Assembly: GCA_002999035.1 (NCBI GenBank)
Contig: CP027241.1
Span: forward strand, 1,553,001 to 1,617,000
Reading direction: 5' to 3'
DNA from: Lachnospiraceae bacterium oral taxon 500
Lineage (GTDB): Bacteria; Bacillota; Clostridia; Lachnospirales; Vallitaleaceae
DNA length: 64,000 bases
The translations under genes and the position numbers were made by a program. The notes beneath the pieces are model-generated. The model was not told the origin of the DNA. It ran no database searches and worked only from the letters and a program-made list of their open reading frames with translations. Of the stretch, positions 50,193 to 59,028 are shown piece by piece; the first letter of the stretch is position 1; the number at the start of each line of letters is the position of its first letter.

Positions 50193-50807
50193 ATGGAAAG
50201 TAGACCTGAGTTTGACAAAATTACATCGTTTGATGAATTTACTAAATACTATTGGTATCGTGAAGAACTTTCACAGATATGCAAGTCATTAGGATTAGAA
50301 TATAGAGGCACAAAACAGGAACTCAATTATATTATTGAGCAATACTTTAAGGGCAATTTGATTAAAAAATCATCAATAAAAAATGAAAAGAAGCAAGTGG
50401 AAAATATTACTTTAGATACACCATTACTTGAATGTGGTTTTTCTTTTAATGCAAAGTTCAGAGAATATTTCGCTGTTTTAACAGGTATCTCACCATTTAA
50501 ATTTACTGCTGATATGGCAACAGTTTGGAGAAAAGTAAAAAGAGAAAATGATTTGAGTTTTACAATTCAAGATATGCTAAAAGTTTATTATGGGAAATCA
50601 GATTATGCAAAGTATGATAATTCGGTTTGTCAATGGAATCAATTTTTAAAGGATTTCTGTGCAGACGAAAATAGTTGCAACTACTCAAACAAATTAAAAG
50701 TAGCTTCTATTCTTTGGAAAGAAGTCAGAAATTCAAGAAATGAAAAAATTTATTCAAAGAATCTTTTGACTGAATATGCCGATAAAATAAAAGAGTATTG
50801 CAAGTAG
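50193..50807 (+). CDS. SAP-domain protein with DUF6434 (cargo)
   Basis: A 204-residue protein. Residues 15-55 form a SAP-like motif (LSQICKSLGLEYRGTKQELN), followed by a linker and a C-terminal DUF6434 domain (YYGKSDYAKYDNSVCQWNQF, LKDFCADE). SAP motifs bind nucleic acid. The job of the protein is unknown. GAGGAG precedes ATG 50193. Confidence 0.72.
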   Translation: MESRPEFDKITSFDEFTKYYWYREELSQICKSLGLEYRGTKQELNYIIEQYFKGNLIKKSSIKNEKKQVENITLDTPLLECGFSFNAKFREYFAVLTGISPFKFTADMATVWRKVKRENDLSFTIQDMLKVYYGKSDYAKYDNSVCQWNQFLKDFCADENSCNYSNKLKVASILWKEVRNSRNEKIYSKNLLTEYADKIKEYCK

Positions 50808-50855
50808 GATATTTTTAGCTTGCTAAACTAACAATTCAATAAAAGCTAACACGAA

Positions 50856-50890
50856 AGCAGTAAATCAAAAAGGTTTGCTGTTTTTTCTTT
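50856..50890 (+). terminator. Recurrent terminator, copy 4
   Basis: AGCAGTAAATC pairs with GGTTTGCTGT and is followed by TTTTTTCTTT, 24 bases before the TnpW-like gene. Confidence 0.65.
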
Positions 50891-50914
50891 GCTTAAAAAC
50901 GGAAAGGAGGACAC

Positions 50915-51079
50915 ATGGAAGAAGAAAAAAGAGTAATAAAAGAACCACAACATAAACAGTTAATAATGGATATTGGAAAAACAAAATACACCGTAAACCT
51001 ATATTTCAAGCAAGGTACAGGGGAAACATACAAGGATAAAATACTAAAGCTAATCAAGAGAGAAACAGAGAAGATATAA
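50915..51079 (+). CDS. TnpW-like transposon protein
   Basis: A 54-residue protein (KQLIMDIGKTKYTVNLYFKQ then GETYKDKILKLIKRE). It matches the small TnpW-type proteins found beside TnpX recombinases in Tn4451-like elements. AAAGGAGG precedes ATG 50915. It is the last gene before the right GA border at 51128. Role unknown. Confidence 0.75.
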   Translation: MEEEKRVIKEPQHKQLIMDIGKTKYTVNLYFKQGTGETYKDKILKLIKRETEKI

Positions 51080-51127
51080 ATTTATCAAAAAAATTTTGTT
51101 TATGTCCTTGACAAATCTTCCCAAAAG

Positions 51128-52356
51128 GAACGATAGTTCTTGAATGTGGTAAAATGCTTGAAGATAATGGCTATGAGATAAAAATCTTAAACACCATTAA
51201 CTTCAAAAAGAGTATGAAATACAATCCATTTGCTTATCTTAGAAGTGAAAAAGACATACTCAAATTAGTACAGACAATCATTGCAAACACCAAGGGTGAA
51301 GGAGAAAAAGCAGGTGAAGATTTCTGGGTGAAAGCCGAAAAACTCTACTATACGGCTTTGATAGGATATATCTTCTACGAAGCACCAAGAGAGGAAAAGA
51401 ACTTTGCAACACTCCTTGATATGATTGATGCTTCAGAAGTCAGAGAAGATGACGAAACATACATGAATCCGATAGATAGACTCTTTGAAGCACTGGAAAA
51501 GAAAGAACCGACACACTTTGCGGTGAAGCAATACAAAAAGTACAAATTGGCAGCCGGAAAAACAGCGAAATCTATTTTAATTTCCTGTGGTGCAAGGCTT
51601 GCTCCATTTGACATTCAGGAACTTAGGGACTTGATGCAAGAAGATGAATTGGAACTGGATACTCTTGGTGATAGAAAGACTGCCCTCTTTGTTATTATCT
51701 CCGATACCGATGATACTTTTAACTTTGTAGTGTCCATTATGTACTCGCAATTATTTAATCTGCTCTGTGATAAGGCGGATGATGTTTACGGCGGAAGATT
51801 ACCTGTTCATGTAAGATGCCTACTTGATGAGTTTGCAAACATCGGCTTAATTCCAAAGTTTGAAAAGCTCATAGCTACAATCCGTTCCAGAGAAATATCC
51901 GCAAGTATTATCTTACAGGCACAATCTCAGCTAAAGGCAATCTACAAAGATAACGCCGATACAATCGTGGGTAACTGTGATAGTACCTTGTTTCTTGGTG
52001 GAAAAGAAAAGACCACATTAAAAGAGCTTTCGGAAACACTTGGAAAAGAAACCATCGACCTTTACAACACTTCGGAAACAAGAAGTAATCAAAAGAGCTT
52101 TGGACTGAATTACCAAAAGACCGGTAAAGAGCTGATGAGCCAAGATGAAATAACAGTAATGGACGGCAGTAAATGTATCTTTCAACTTCGTGGTGTTCGC
52201 CCTTTCCTATCGGATAAATTCGACATTACAAAGCACAAGAATTACAAACTCCTTGAGGACTATGACAAGAAGAATTTGTTTGATATTGAAAGCTACATGA
52301 AGCGAAAAGGAAAAGCAAAACTGAATAGGGATACGGTTATTACAAGAATGCAGTAA
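51128..52356 (+). pseudogene. VirD4/TraG coupling protein, C-terminal part
   Basis: The coding sequence resumes at GGA ACG ATA GTT (51127-51138) and runs 400+ residues to 52356. It has LYYTALIGYIFYEAPREE, LDEFANIGLIPKFEKLIATI (Walker B region of VirD4/TraG ATPases) and QSQLKAIYKDNADTIVGNCD. It would couple the relaxosome to the secretion channel, but it is cut off from its Walker A by the nested element. A product from ATG 51154 would be inactive. Confidence 0.9.
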
Positions 52357-52386
52357 GTCTAAAAAATAGATTTGCTGCTTTTTTAT
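52350..52386 (+). terminator. Recurrent terminator, copy 5
   Basis: GCAGTAAGTCT pairs with AGATTTGCTGC, followed by TTTTTTATT. The stem includes the virD4 stop codon. A 13-codon frame at 52408 (MIRIRSPTKEKTK) after it looks like a remnant. Confidence 0.65.
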
Positions 52387-52523
52387 TACTCAAAATCAGG
52401 AGGAAAGATGATAAGGATAAGAAGTCCCACTAAGGAAAAAACTAAATAGCAAAAGCATCAGCGATTGGAAAATGAAACTTTCAGTCGCTTTTTTTATTGA
52501 AAAGAAAAGGAGAAATTAAAAAT

Positions 52524-52835
52524 ATGAAGCAGGAAATGATGAACATCAATGCCAACTTGGTTGCAGAGCCTACTTTCTCAAGTTTTGAAAAAGACGGAGA
52601 AACAGTAGAAGTCGTTAATTTTGCACTTGTAAAGAAGTACGGGAAAGGCAAGGAGTATATCAACTGTGCCGCTTACGGTGAAAAGGTGGAAACAGCGAAA
52701 GACTTTGTAAAAGGCGATCTCATTCATATCTTTGGATATTTCAAAGAGCGTGAAAAAGGCGGTAAGACTTACAAAAACTTTGTAGTAAAGTCATACAACA
52801 AAATTGAGAAGAAAGAAAATAAGGAGGAAAAATAA
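52524..52835 (+). CDS. ssb: Single-stranded DNA-binding protein
   Basis: A 103-residue OB-fold SSB (NINANLVAEPTFSSFEKDGE, VEVVNFALVKKYGKGKEYIN, KGDLIHIFGYFKEREKGGKT). It protects the transferred strand. It lacks the acidic C-terminal tip. I chose ATG 52524; AAAGGAG lies upstream. Confidence 0.88.
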   Translation: MKQEMMNINANLVAEPTFSSFEKDGETVEVVNFALVKKYGKGKEYINCAAYGEKVETAKDFVKGDLIHIFGYFKEREKGGKTYKNFVVKSYNKIEKKENKEEK

Positions 52836-52836
52836 A

Positions 52837-52977
52837 ATGGAATTTTTTACACAGGCAGTAGATGTACTGAAAGTATTGGTAATGGCGGTAGGAGCAGGAC
52901 TCGGTGCGTGGGGCGTGATCAACTTGATGGAAGGTTACGGGAACGATAATCCCGGCGCAAATGCTCATGTACGGTAA
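52837..52977 (+). pseudogene. Maff2-family membrane protein, truncated
   Basis: ATG 52837 opens MEFFTQAVDVLKVLVMAVGA then GLGAWGVINLMEGYGNDNPG, the start of a Maff2 family protein of Clostridia conjugative elements (normally about 70 residues or more, with two membrane segments). After NPGA the frame runs into unrelated sequence and stops at 46 residues. Confidence 0.7.
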
Positions 52978-53067
52978 GGAAGCAAGCAACCGAAAACAAG
53001 AGATAGACCGCCAGCACTACACTATTCCGAACCAAAGACCAAAAGATAAGCATTGTGGGAAAATCTA
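52963..53067 (+). pseudogene. Fragment of a conjugative-element gene
   Basis: From ATG 52963 a 34-residue frame (MLMYGKEASNRKQEIDRQHY ... KDKHCGKI) has the look of a protein C-terminus. It is joined to the truncated Maff2 gene in another frame. A deletion between them is the simple explanation. The parent gene is not recognised. Confidence 0.4.
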
Positions 53068-53239
53068 AACTTTTGGATTTTCCTACAATGCCGACTACGG
53101 CGGAATCCCTCCCACTCCTTATATCTTTCTTTCCGTATACATTGAATTTGTATTTAGTAAATGCTATAATGTCCCTATTCAAATTATAAATGTGTTGAAT
53201 TAGTTACATGTACATATTTTTTGTGCCGGAGGAAGTGAA
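53068..53239. promoter_or_regulatory. Promoter region of the kinase gene
   Basis: A hairpin (TGTGGGAAAATC...GATTTTCCTACA, 53053-53086) ends the preceding remnant. TTGAAT (53142-53147) and TATAAT (53165-53170) with 17-base spacing form a good promoter 70 bases before ATG 53240. Confidence 0.6.
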
Positions 53240-53761
53240 ATGAAACAAAAAATTTATCTCATTACAGGCTTAATGGCTTCTGGAAAATCTACAGTTTCCG
53301 ATTTACTGGCAAAATCAATAGAAAAATGCGTCCATCTTCGTGGTGATGTGTTCCGAAAAATGATTATTTCAGGCAGAGAAAATATGTCAGCTACCCCATC
53401 AGCGGAAGCAGTCCGCCAGCTGTACCTTCGATACAAATTGACTGCTGATGCGGCAAGGTCATACTTTGACAACGGCTTTTCTGTAGTGATCCAAGATAAC
53501 TACTACGGTGATGAATTAAACCGAATGATAAATTATCTGCATAAATACCCTGTTGAGGTTGTCGTTCTTTGTCCAGATGTGGAAACAATAAAAGAAAGGG
53601 AACGATACAGGGAGAAAACAGGCTATTCCGGCTTTACGGTTGAAACCTTATACGATACATTTATGCAGACAACACCACGGATCGGCTTTTGGCTGGACAA
53701 TTCCAATCAAACACCACAGCAGACAGCAGAAACCATTCTGAACACCAGGAAGCCGGTATGA
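53240..53761 (+). CDS. AAA/P-loop kinase (chloramphenicol phosphotransferase-like)
   Basis: A 173-residue P-loop protein with Walker A ITGLMASGKSTVS (residues 7-19), LRGDVFRKMI and VIQDNYYGDELNRM. It matches small P-loop kinases of the CPT/zeta-like group. The substrate is unknown. It precedes the tet gene and may have a resistance role; this is inference. GGAGG lies eight bases before the ATG. Confidence 0.75.
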   Translation: MKQKIYLITGLMASGKSTVSDLLAKSIEKCVHLRGDVFRKMIISGRENMSATPSAEAVRQLYLRYKLTADAARSYFDNGFSVVIQDNYYGDELNRMINYLHKYPVEVVVLCPDVETIKERERYREKTGYSGFTVETLYDTFMQTTPRIGFWLDNSNQTPQQTAETILNTRKPV

Positions 53762-53823
53762 TTGTTACATATAAGGGGAAGAAAAATTTCTTTTAAGTAC
53801 TTTCTTTCCTAAAACTGATGTGA

Positions 53824-53829
53824 TATAAT
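53824..53829 (+). promoter_or_regulatory. tet leader promoter (extended -10)
   Basis: TGA-TATAAT (53821-53829), an extended -10 element 30 bases before the leader peptide start. No good -35 hexamer is seen. Confidence 0.5.
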
Positions 53830-53858
53830 AGCTTCATTCCAGAAAAGGAGTAAAAAAT

Positions 53859-53882
53859 ATGCGGCAAGGTATTCTTAAATAA
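53859..53882 (+). CDS. tet leader peptide MRQGILK
   Basis: ATG 53859 encodes MRQGILK then TAA, preceded by AAAAGGAG. The same kind of short leader stands before tet(M)/tet(W)/tet(O)-type genes. Its sequence gcggcaaggtattcttaaat is complementary to atttaagaatacttttgcc at 53954-53972. Ribosome position on the leader can therefore set which hairpin forms. Confidence 0.75.
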   Translation: MRQGILK

Positions 53883-53953
53883 AACTATAATCAAATAGTG
53901 GGAACAAAGAATTATGATAGCTCCTTTTGTGGGGGCTTGGTTTTTTGTACCCA

Positions 53954-54088
53954 ATTTAAGAATACTTTTGCCTTATCAATTTTGACATATTCAAAAAACA
54001 GCAATCACAAATAGGTGTATGCTGTATATGTGTATGTCCGCAAATTAGAATCCCCAGTGGTAAAAGTATTTTACTGCTGGGGATTTTT
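53954..54088 (+). promoter_or_regulatory. tet transcription attenuator
   Basis: AATCCCCAG (54049-54057) pairs with CTGGGGATT (54077-54085) and TGGTAAAA/TTTTAC inside, ending in TTTTT, an intrinsic terminator 34 bases before the tet start. The 53954-53972 segment can pair with the leader peptide region. This is the tetracycline-inducible attenuation arrangement known from Tn916 tet(M). Confidence 0.75.
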
Positions 54089-54122
54089 ATGCCCTTTGGG
54101 GCTGTAAAGGGAGGACAATCAC

Positions 54123-56042
54123 ATGAAAATAATCAATATCGGCATTCTGGCCCATGTAGACGCAGGAAAAACTACATTGACAGAAAGTCTGCTATACACC
54201 AGTGGAGCGATTGCGGAACAGGGAAACGTGGATAAAGGGACCACAAGAACAGACACTATGATTTTGGAACGGCAACGGGGAATTACCATTCAGACAGCGG
54301 TTACTTCTTTTTATTGGAATGATTATAAAATCAATATCGTGGACACTCCCGGTCATATGGATTTTTTAACCGAAGCATACCGCTCTTTATCTGTCCTTGA
54401 CGGAGCTGTTTTAGTCATTTCAGCAAAAGACGGCGTACAGGCACAAACCCGTATATTATTCCATGCGCTTCAGAAAATGGACATTCCGACAATTATCTTT
54501 ATAAATAAGATAGACCAAAATGGGATCGACCTGCAGTGTGTTTACCAAAGCATTAAAGATAAACTTACCAGTGATATGATTGTCATGCAGGAGGTTTCCC
54601 TGTCGCCAAAGATAACCATGACCGATATTTCTGATTTAGACAAATGGGATATGATTATTTCCGGAAGCGATGAACTATTAGAACGATATGTTGCAGAGGA
54701 TTCTTTGGATATACAGGAATTACAATATGAAAAGTGCAAAAGAACCAGATGCTGCTCTTTGTTTCCTGTTTATCATGGGAGTGCAAAAGACAATTTAGGA
54801 ACAGAAAAACTGATTGAAGCGATTATAGAAACTTTCATTACAGAAACGGACGATATTCAGTCTGAATTATGTGGATATGTTTTTAAGGTTGAGTATACAG
54901 AGCGGAAAAAACGGCTTTCTTATTTACGCCTGTATCATGGGACGCTCCATTTACGGGATACCCTGCTGCTGTCAAAAAAGGAAAAAATAAAGATTACAGA
55001 AATGTGTATTCCGTCAAATGGTGAAATCGTCCCGGCTGACCATGCCTGTCCGGGAGAAATTGTTATTTTAGCTGATGATACTTTGAAACTGAACGATATC
55101 CTGGGAAATGAAAAACTCCTGCCTCACAAAACACGGATTGATAATCCCATGCCATTACTTCGGACAACGGTAGAGCCGCAAAAGCCGGAGCAAAGGGAAG
55201 CCCTGTTAAATGCCCTCGCAGAGATTGCTGATACAGACCCTCTTTTGCATTTTGACATTGATACTGTTACCCATGAGATTATGTTATCTTTTTTGGGAAA
55301 AGTACAGTTAGAAGTTATTTGTTCGCTATTAGAAGAAAAATATCATGTGGGCGTGGCTATGAAAGAGCCTTCGGTTATTTATCTGGAAAGACCGCAAAAA
55401 AAAGCGAGCTGCACGATTCATATTGAAGTGCCGCCGAATCCGTTTTGGGCATCTATTGGTTTGACTGTAACACCGCTTCCTGTTGGAAGCGGAACACAAT
55501 ATAAAAGCGAGGTATCTCTCGGCTATTTAAACCAAAGTTTTCAAAATGCCGTCATGGAGGGTGTGCGTTATGGAATGGAGCAGGGCTTATATGGCTGGGG
55601 AGTGACAGACTGCCAAATTTGTTTTGATTATGGAGTTTATTACAGCCCGGTCAGCACCCCCGCTGATTTTCGTTTTCTTGCGCCTGTCGTGTTGGAGCAG
55701 GCATTGAAAAAAGCAGGGACACAACTGTTGGAACCATACCTTTCCTTTACCCTTTTTGCACCGCAGGAATATCTTTCACGGGCTTATAATGATGCACCAA
55801 AGTATTGCGCAATCATTGAATCAACCAGACTTGAAAAAGATGAAGTTATTTTTAAGGGTGAAATCCCTGCCCGTTGTATCGGTGAATATAGGAATGATCT
55901 GAATTTTTATACAAATGGAAGAAGTGTCTGCATTACAGAATTAAAAGGGTATCAGGAAACTTCCGGCGAGCCTGTATTTCAGCCACGCCGCCCGAACAGC
56001 CGTTTAGACAAGATCCGGCATATGTTTCAGAAGATAATGTAA
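54123..56042 (+). CDS. tet: Tetracycline resistance ribosomal protection protein
   Basis: A 639-residue EF-G-like GTPase that removes tetracycline from the ribosome. G-motifs are AHVDAGKTT (G1), RGITIQTA (G2), DTPGH (G3), NKIDQ (G4) and SAK. The C-terminal [11 protein letters not shown] is typical. Length equals Tet(M)/Tet(O)/Tet(W) (639). The central block ([20 protein letters not shown] and [20 protein letters not shown]) reads as Tet(W)-like, while the start resembles Tet(32)/Tet(44); a mosaic is possible. The allele is not assigned. Confidence 0.93.
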   Translation: MKIINIGILAHVDAGKTTLTESLLYTSGAIAEQGNVDKGTTRTDTMILERQRGITIQTAVTSFYWNDYKINIVDTPGHMDFLTEAYRSLSVLDGAVLVISAKDGVQAQTRILFHALQKMDIPTIIFINKIDQNGIDLQCVYQSIKDKLTSDMIVMQEVSLSPKITMTDISDLDKWDMIISGSDELLERYVAEDSLDIQELQYEKCKRTRCCSLFPVYHGSAKDNLGTEKLIEAIIETFITETDDIQSELCGYVFKVEYTERKKRLSYLRLYHGTLHLRDTLLLSKKEKIKITEMCIPSNGEIVPADHACPGEIVILADDTLKLNDILGNEKLLPHKTRIDNPMPLLRTTVEPQKPEQREALLNALAEIADTDPLLHFDIDTVTHEIMLSFLGKVQLEVICSLLEEKYHVGVAMKEPSVIYLERPQKKASCTIHIEVPPNPFWASIGLTVTPLPVGSGTQYKSEVSLGYLNQSFQNAVMEGVRYGMEQGLYGWGVTDCQICFDYGVYYSPVSTPADFRFLAPVVLEQALKKAGTQLLEPYLSFTLFAPQEYLSRAYNDAPKYCAIIESTRLEKDEVIFKGEIPARCIGEYRNDLNFYTNGRSVCITELKGYQETSGEPVFQPRRPNSRLDKIRHMFQKIM

Positions 56043-56123
56043 CGTCTTGCGCAATGCAAGCGTTCATTGCTGGCTATTGCGAAATATCATTGATAAAATC
56101 AGCATCAGAGAGGAGGAACCATT

Positions 56124-56579
56124 TTGAACCAGAAACAGACGGATATTACAACAGGAAAGCAAATACGTCATCTGCGAACACAATCGGGAATGACACAGGA
56201 AGAACTGGCTGGGGAATTGAATGTTACCCGGCAGGCGCTATCGAATTGGGAGAGAGATGTTAATGAACCCGATTTAAATACGTTGAAAAAAATTTGTTTT
56301 CTTTTTGGAGTCCACATGGACGATTTTGCGAAGGAGGTAATAACAAAAATGGAAACATGTGAAAAAAAAGAGAAACGACAATTTAATAAGTATGATATGG
56401 CAATTGGACTTTTTTATGGTGTCGGGATATTTCTTGGCATTGGTATTTTCTTTGTTGGCGGTTTTATGACAATGTCGGGTGCAGGGTGGGGAGCATCACT
56501 ATTTGGCGGTGGCTGTTTTTCTCTTGTATTTGGCTTGATATGCCATGCAGTTATTACATTGAGAAGAAATGACAAATGA
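56124..56579 (+). CDS. XRE-family regulator with membrane domain
   Basis: A 151-residue protein. Residues 8-65 are an HTH (GKQIRHLRTQSGMTQEELAG then LNVTRQALSNWERD). The C-terminal half has two hydrophobic segments (AIGLFYGVGIFLGIGIFFVG; FGGGCFSLVFGLICHAVITL). The start is TTG 56124 with AGAGAGGAGG upstream. Membrane-bound XRE regulators beside resistance genes are frequent; a target is not visible. Confidence 0.8.
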   Translation: MNQKQTDITTGKQIRHLRTQSGMTQEELAGELNVTRQALSNWERDVNEPDLNTLKKICFLFGVHMDDFAKEVITKMETCEKKEKRQFNKYDMAIGLFYGVGIFLGIGIFFVGGFMTMSGAGWGASLFGGGCFSLVFGLICHAVITLRRNDK

Positions 56580-56792
56580 TGACATATCCTGCTTTCTAGA
56601 CTTTTCGGTCATATCGCGTAAAAAAGCCGCTGCTTTTGGCTTTCCAATAGCGGCGGCAAAGGGAAATATCCTTTGAATACCTTACAGAAGAAAAGTTTTG
56701 CAGCATTATAAAAATAAAAGCCTATACCATTTTGGAAAGAAAAGATACATAATAGTCAAGACGGCAACAATCAGAAGTTATGGAGGGTAACA
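56580..56792. other. Junction with a fragment of the sigma-like gene
   Basis: No full gene lies here. GCCGCTGCTTTTGGC/GCGGCGGC-type hairpin at about 56627-56655 may terminate the XRE transcript. At 56663-56695 a 33-bp segment encodes EISFEYLTEEK and matches 57885-57917 (EISLEYLTDEK) with three base differences, so a piece of the sigma-like gene lies here. Confidence 0.55.
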
Positions 56793-56855
56793 ATGGAATA
56801 TAGTAAGGAAGATTTAATGGAAGCAAAAAGGCAAATTTTGGGAGTGGGAGAGAAC

Positions 56856-57560
56856 ATGGGAACAGAGGAAAGTAAAAAAATCTGGGAGAAAAACGCACAA
56901 TTTTGGGATAATGCAATGGGTGACAAATCTAATGAATTTCACAGAGAGGTAGTGCGTCCCAAAGTAACGGAACTTCTATCTCCTAATCCTGCGGATTACA
57001 TTTTGGATATTGCGTGTGGCAATGGAAATTATTCTTCGTATCTTGCACAAAGAGGCGCTTCGATTGTCGCTTTTGATTACAGCAAAAAAATGATAGAATT
57101 GGCTAAAAGACGGCAATCACAATATGCAAAACAAATTGAATTTTGTGTAGCGGATGCGACCAATAGAGAAAGTATATTAGAATTAAAAAGAAATCGAGCC
57201 TTTACGAAAGCAGTTTCTAATATGGCAATTATGGATATTACGGATATTGAACCACTTCTTATGGCTGTTTATGAACTGTTGGAGGAAAGCGGAATTTTTG
57301 TCTTTGCAACGCAACACCCTTGTTTTATCACGTTGACTGAAAAATATATGACACCGCACAGTTACTATGGTATAGCGATTGAAGGGCAACCGGAGGAGCA
57401 GATTTATTATCATCGTTCCATACAAGATATTTTTAACCTTTGTTTTAGAGCTGGATTTGTCATTGATGGATTTTATGAAGAATGTTTCAAAAACAACAAA
57501 GAAATTCCTATGGTAATGATAGTAAGGCTTAAAAAGGTAAAACGTGATAGCTTAAAATAA
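56856..57560 (+). CDS. Class I SAM-dependent methyltransferase
   Basis: A 234-residue methyltransferase. SAM motif I is YILDIACGNGNYSSYLAQRG and the next acidic residue is in VAFDYSKKMIELAKRR. A C-terminal substrate region follows. The substrate is unknown. I chose ATG 56856 (GGGAGTGGGAGAG upstream). An in-frame ATG 56793 would add MEYSKEDLMEAKRQI, which looks like the start of an unrelated small Clostridia protein fused by insertion. Confidence 0.82.
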   Translation: MGTEESKKIWEKNAQFWDNAMGDKSNEFHREVVRPKVTELLSPNPADYILDIACGNGNYSSYLAQRGASIVAFDYSKKMIELAKRRQSQYAKQIEFCVADATNRESILELKRNRAFTKAVSNMAIMDITDIEPLLMAVYELLEESGIFVFATQHPCFITLTEKYMTPHSYYGIAIEGQPEEQIYYHRSIQDIFNLCFRAGFVIDGFYEECFKNNKEIPMVMIVRLKKVKRDSLK

Positions 57561-57764
57561 ATTCAAGTTTGCCGGATAAATAGCAAACCTGGCCGAGCCA
57601 GTCAACGGTCAAGATGAACGGGCTTCGCCCGCCGTTGACAGCCCCGCCCGGTTTTGCAGTTAGGCAGTCAAGGAGCGACAGCCTAAAGTGCTGCCGCCCC
57701 TTACTATCATAAAAAGCAACTACTAACCAGCCACAGCCCTTTTGGGAGGAAAGGGGGATTTTCC
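57561..57764. other. GC-rich leader of the mobilizable element
   Basis: No gene is visible. TCAACGG (57602-57608) pairs with CCGTTGA (57632-57638) around a GGGCttcGCCC core. GGGAGGAAAGGGGG follows and serves the sigma-like gene. Confidence 0.5.
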
Positions 57765-58211
57765 ATGACCTGTACAGAAGAATATCGGGAACATATCGAG
57801 TACACTTTCCATGCCTTTTGCAAAGTCGTTATCCGAAATGCAACGATCAACGCAGCGAGGACACGGAGCAGGAAGCACAAAAGAGAAATATCCCTTGAAT
57901 ACCTCACAGACGAAAAGCACTACCCTTTAGGCACGACAGATGAATATTTCCAAGCCCCGGAGCCGGACGAGGAATACATACTTACCCTTTGCGGCGATAC
58001 GGTCATTTTCAGCAGCGGCTTACTTGCGGAAGCCCTGTCACGGCTGGACGAACGGGAGCGGGAAATGATTTACCTGTCCTTTTTCAAGCGTATTCCACAG
58101 CACGAAATTGGCAGACAGTACGGGCGCAGCCGCAGCACAGCGGGCTACCATATCCGAAAAGTCCTACGGCAGCTCCAAGCGGAAATGGAGGGAATGGCAT
58201 ATGAGAAATAA
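57765..58211 (+). CDS. Sigma-70 region 4-like regulator
   Basis: A 148-residue protein. The C-terminal part is a sigma region-4 HTH (LDEREREMIYLSFFKRIPQH then EIGRQYGRSRSTAGYHIRK). It matches the sigma-like regulators of Tn916/Tn1549-type elements. AGGAAAGGGGG precedes the ATG. It overlaps the next gene by 11 bases. Confidence 0.82.
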   Translation: MTCTEEYREHIEYTFHAFCKVVIRNATINAARTRSRKHKREISLEYLTDEKHYPLGTTDEYFQAPEPDEEYILTLCGDTVIFSSGLLAEALSRLDEREREMIYLSFFKRIPQHEIGRQYGRSRSTAGYHIRKVLRQLQAEMEGMAYEK

Positions 58212-58404
58212 TAGGCTTCTCCCCTATGAAACAATCGTCCAAGCCACCAGCGGGGAGCCGGAAGCGGTGGGAACTGTATTGCAGTATTACCGCCGCCGCA
58301 TACAATGTGCCGCCCGTGTGAATGGACGGGTAGACCAAGATACAGAGGACTACATCACCCAGACGCTTCTCACAGCTATTTTCAAGTTCCGCTTTGGGAG
58401 ATAG
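58201..58404 (+). CDS. Helix-turn-helix regulator (Tn916 orf8-like)
   Basis: A 67-residue protein (NRLLPYETIVQATSGEPEAV ... AIFKFRFGR) of the HTH family that follows the sigma-like gene in Tn916/Tn1549 elements. Its ATG 58201 overlaps the upstream stop. It may work with the sigma-like protein in element control. Confidence 0.8.
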   Translation: MRNNRLLPYETIVQATSGEPEAVGTVLQYYRRRIQCAARVNGRVDQDTEDYITQTLLTAIFKFRFGR

Positions 58405-59028
58405 CCCTACCGCCTACAACTGAATAACCGCCGCTTCGCCGGCAACCAGAAAGCAGTAAATCTATTCAACAGATTTGCTGCTTTTTTTCGTTCCTGTTTG
58501 GCATTTTTGAAAATCCCCAGTATGAAAAAACAAAAGGGAAAATTGCCGCCGCAGTTGGCAAAATCCCTTACTTATCCGTGGAGGGTATCAAAGAAAAAAA
58601 TACTGCCATTGTCCGCCTTTTTCGGCTTGCGTGGTGTTGTAGGGAATAAGGGGAAATTCTAAAAATCTCCGTCCATTTTGCTTTGCGTGGTGTTGTAGGT
58701 AGTGAAAGGAAAATTTTCAAGATATGCCGGAATAGCGGGTAGCAAAGCCCTTTTGAAACGTCTTGTTAGCGGAAAGTACGGAAGCCGGGGAACGCCGGAG
58801 TTTTTCAGAGCAAGATTCTACCGCAGTACCAAAATTCGCTTATCGCTCATTTTGCCCCTGCGGGAATCTTGTTGGGGAGTGCCTTCCCCAAACCCTGCTT
58901 ATGCGGCTTACGCCGCTGGAAAATCCCTCAAAATAATTTTTCGGATTTTTCAAAAACAGTTCCGCTTTACACCCTGTTTTTCTCCTATTAGTGAGAGGAC
59001 ACCACGCACAGCCGAAGGAGGTTTTACC
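58405..59028. other. 624-bp non-coding region with terminator and oriT-like repeats
   Basis: Recurrent terminator copy 6 lies at 58452-58489. Two 16-bp direct repeats, TGCGTGGTGTTGTAGG, stand at 58628-58643 and 58684-58699. The next 330 bases up to MobC contain no convincing start. Repeats of this kind upstream of mobC suggest an origin of transfer. An open frame runs from 58702 into mobC, but its first 109 codons look non-coding. Confidence 0.5.
58452..58489 (+). terminator. Recurrent terminator, copy 6
   Basis: AGCAGTAAATCT pairs with AGATTTGCTGCT, followed by TTTTTTT. It closes the regulator pair in the GC-rich element and shares its plan with the AT-rich element hairpins. Confidence 0.72.

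Larger units (their letters stand above)
45000..51129 (+). mobile_element. 6.1-kb serine-recombinase mobilizable element inside virD4
   Basis: The element carries a TnpX-like large serine recombinase at the left and a TnpW-like gene at the right, the plan of Tn4451-type elements. It is bounded by GA at 45000-45001 and 51128-51129, the dinucleotide at which TnpX-type enzymes join DNA. Removing one copy of the segment restores the virD4 frame. Cargo: an alpha/beta hydrolase, a SnoaL-like protein and a SAP/DUF6434 protein. Confidence 0.85.
41973..53067. mobile_element. Degenerate conjugative or mobilizable element
   Basis: Holds DUF3847, oriT-like DNA, a MobQ relaxase, an acetyltransferase cargo gene, a virD4 gene in two pieces, ssb and a truncated Maff2 gene. 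This gene set is typical of Clostridia integrative elements. No VirB4, VirB6 or primase gene is present, and virD4 lacks its N-terminus. It contains the nested 6.1-kb element at 45000-51129. Outer ends are not defined. Confidence 0.7.

Noticed and set aside
58108-58200. Upstream extension of the HTH protein
   Set aside because: It overlaps the sigma-like HTH coding sequence in another frame; ATG 58201 gives the known family start.
58702-59028. Long N-terminal extension of MobC
   Set aside because: The extension has no similarity to MobC, and ATG 59029 has an ideal ribosome site.
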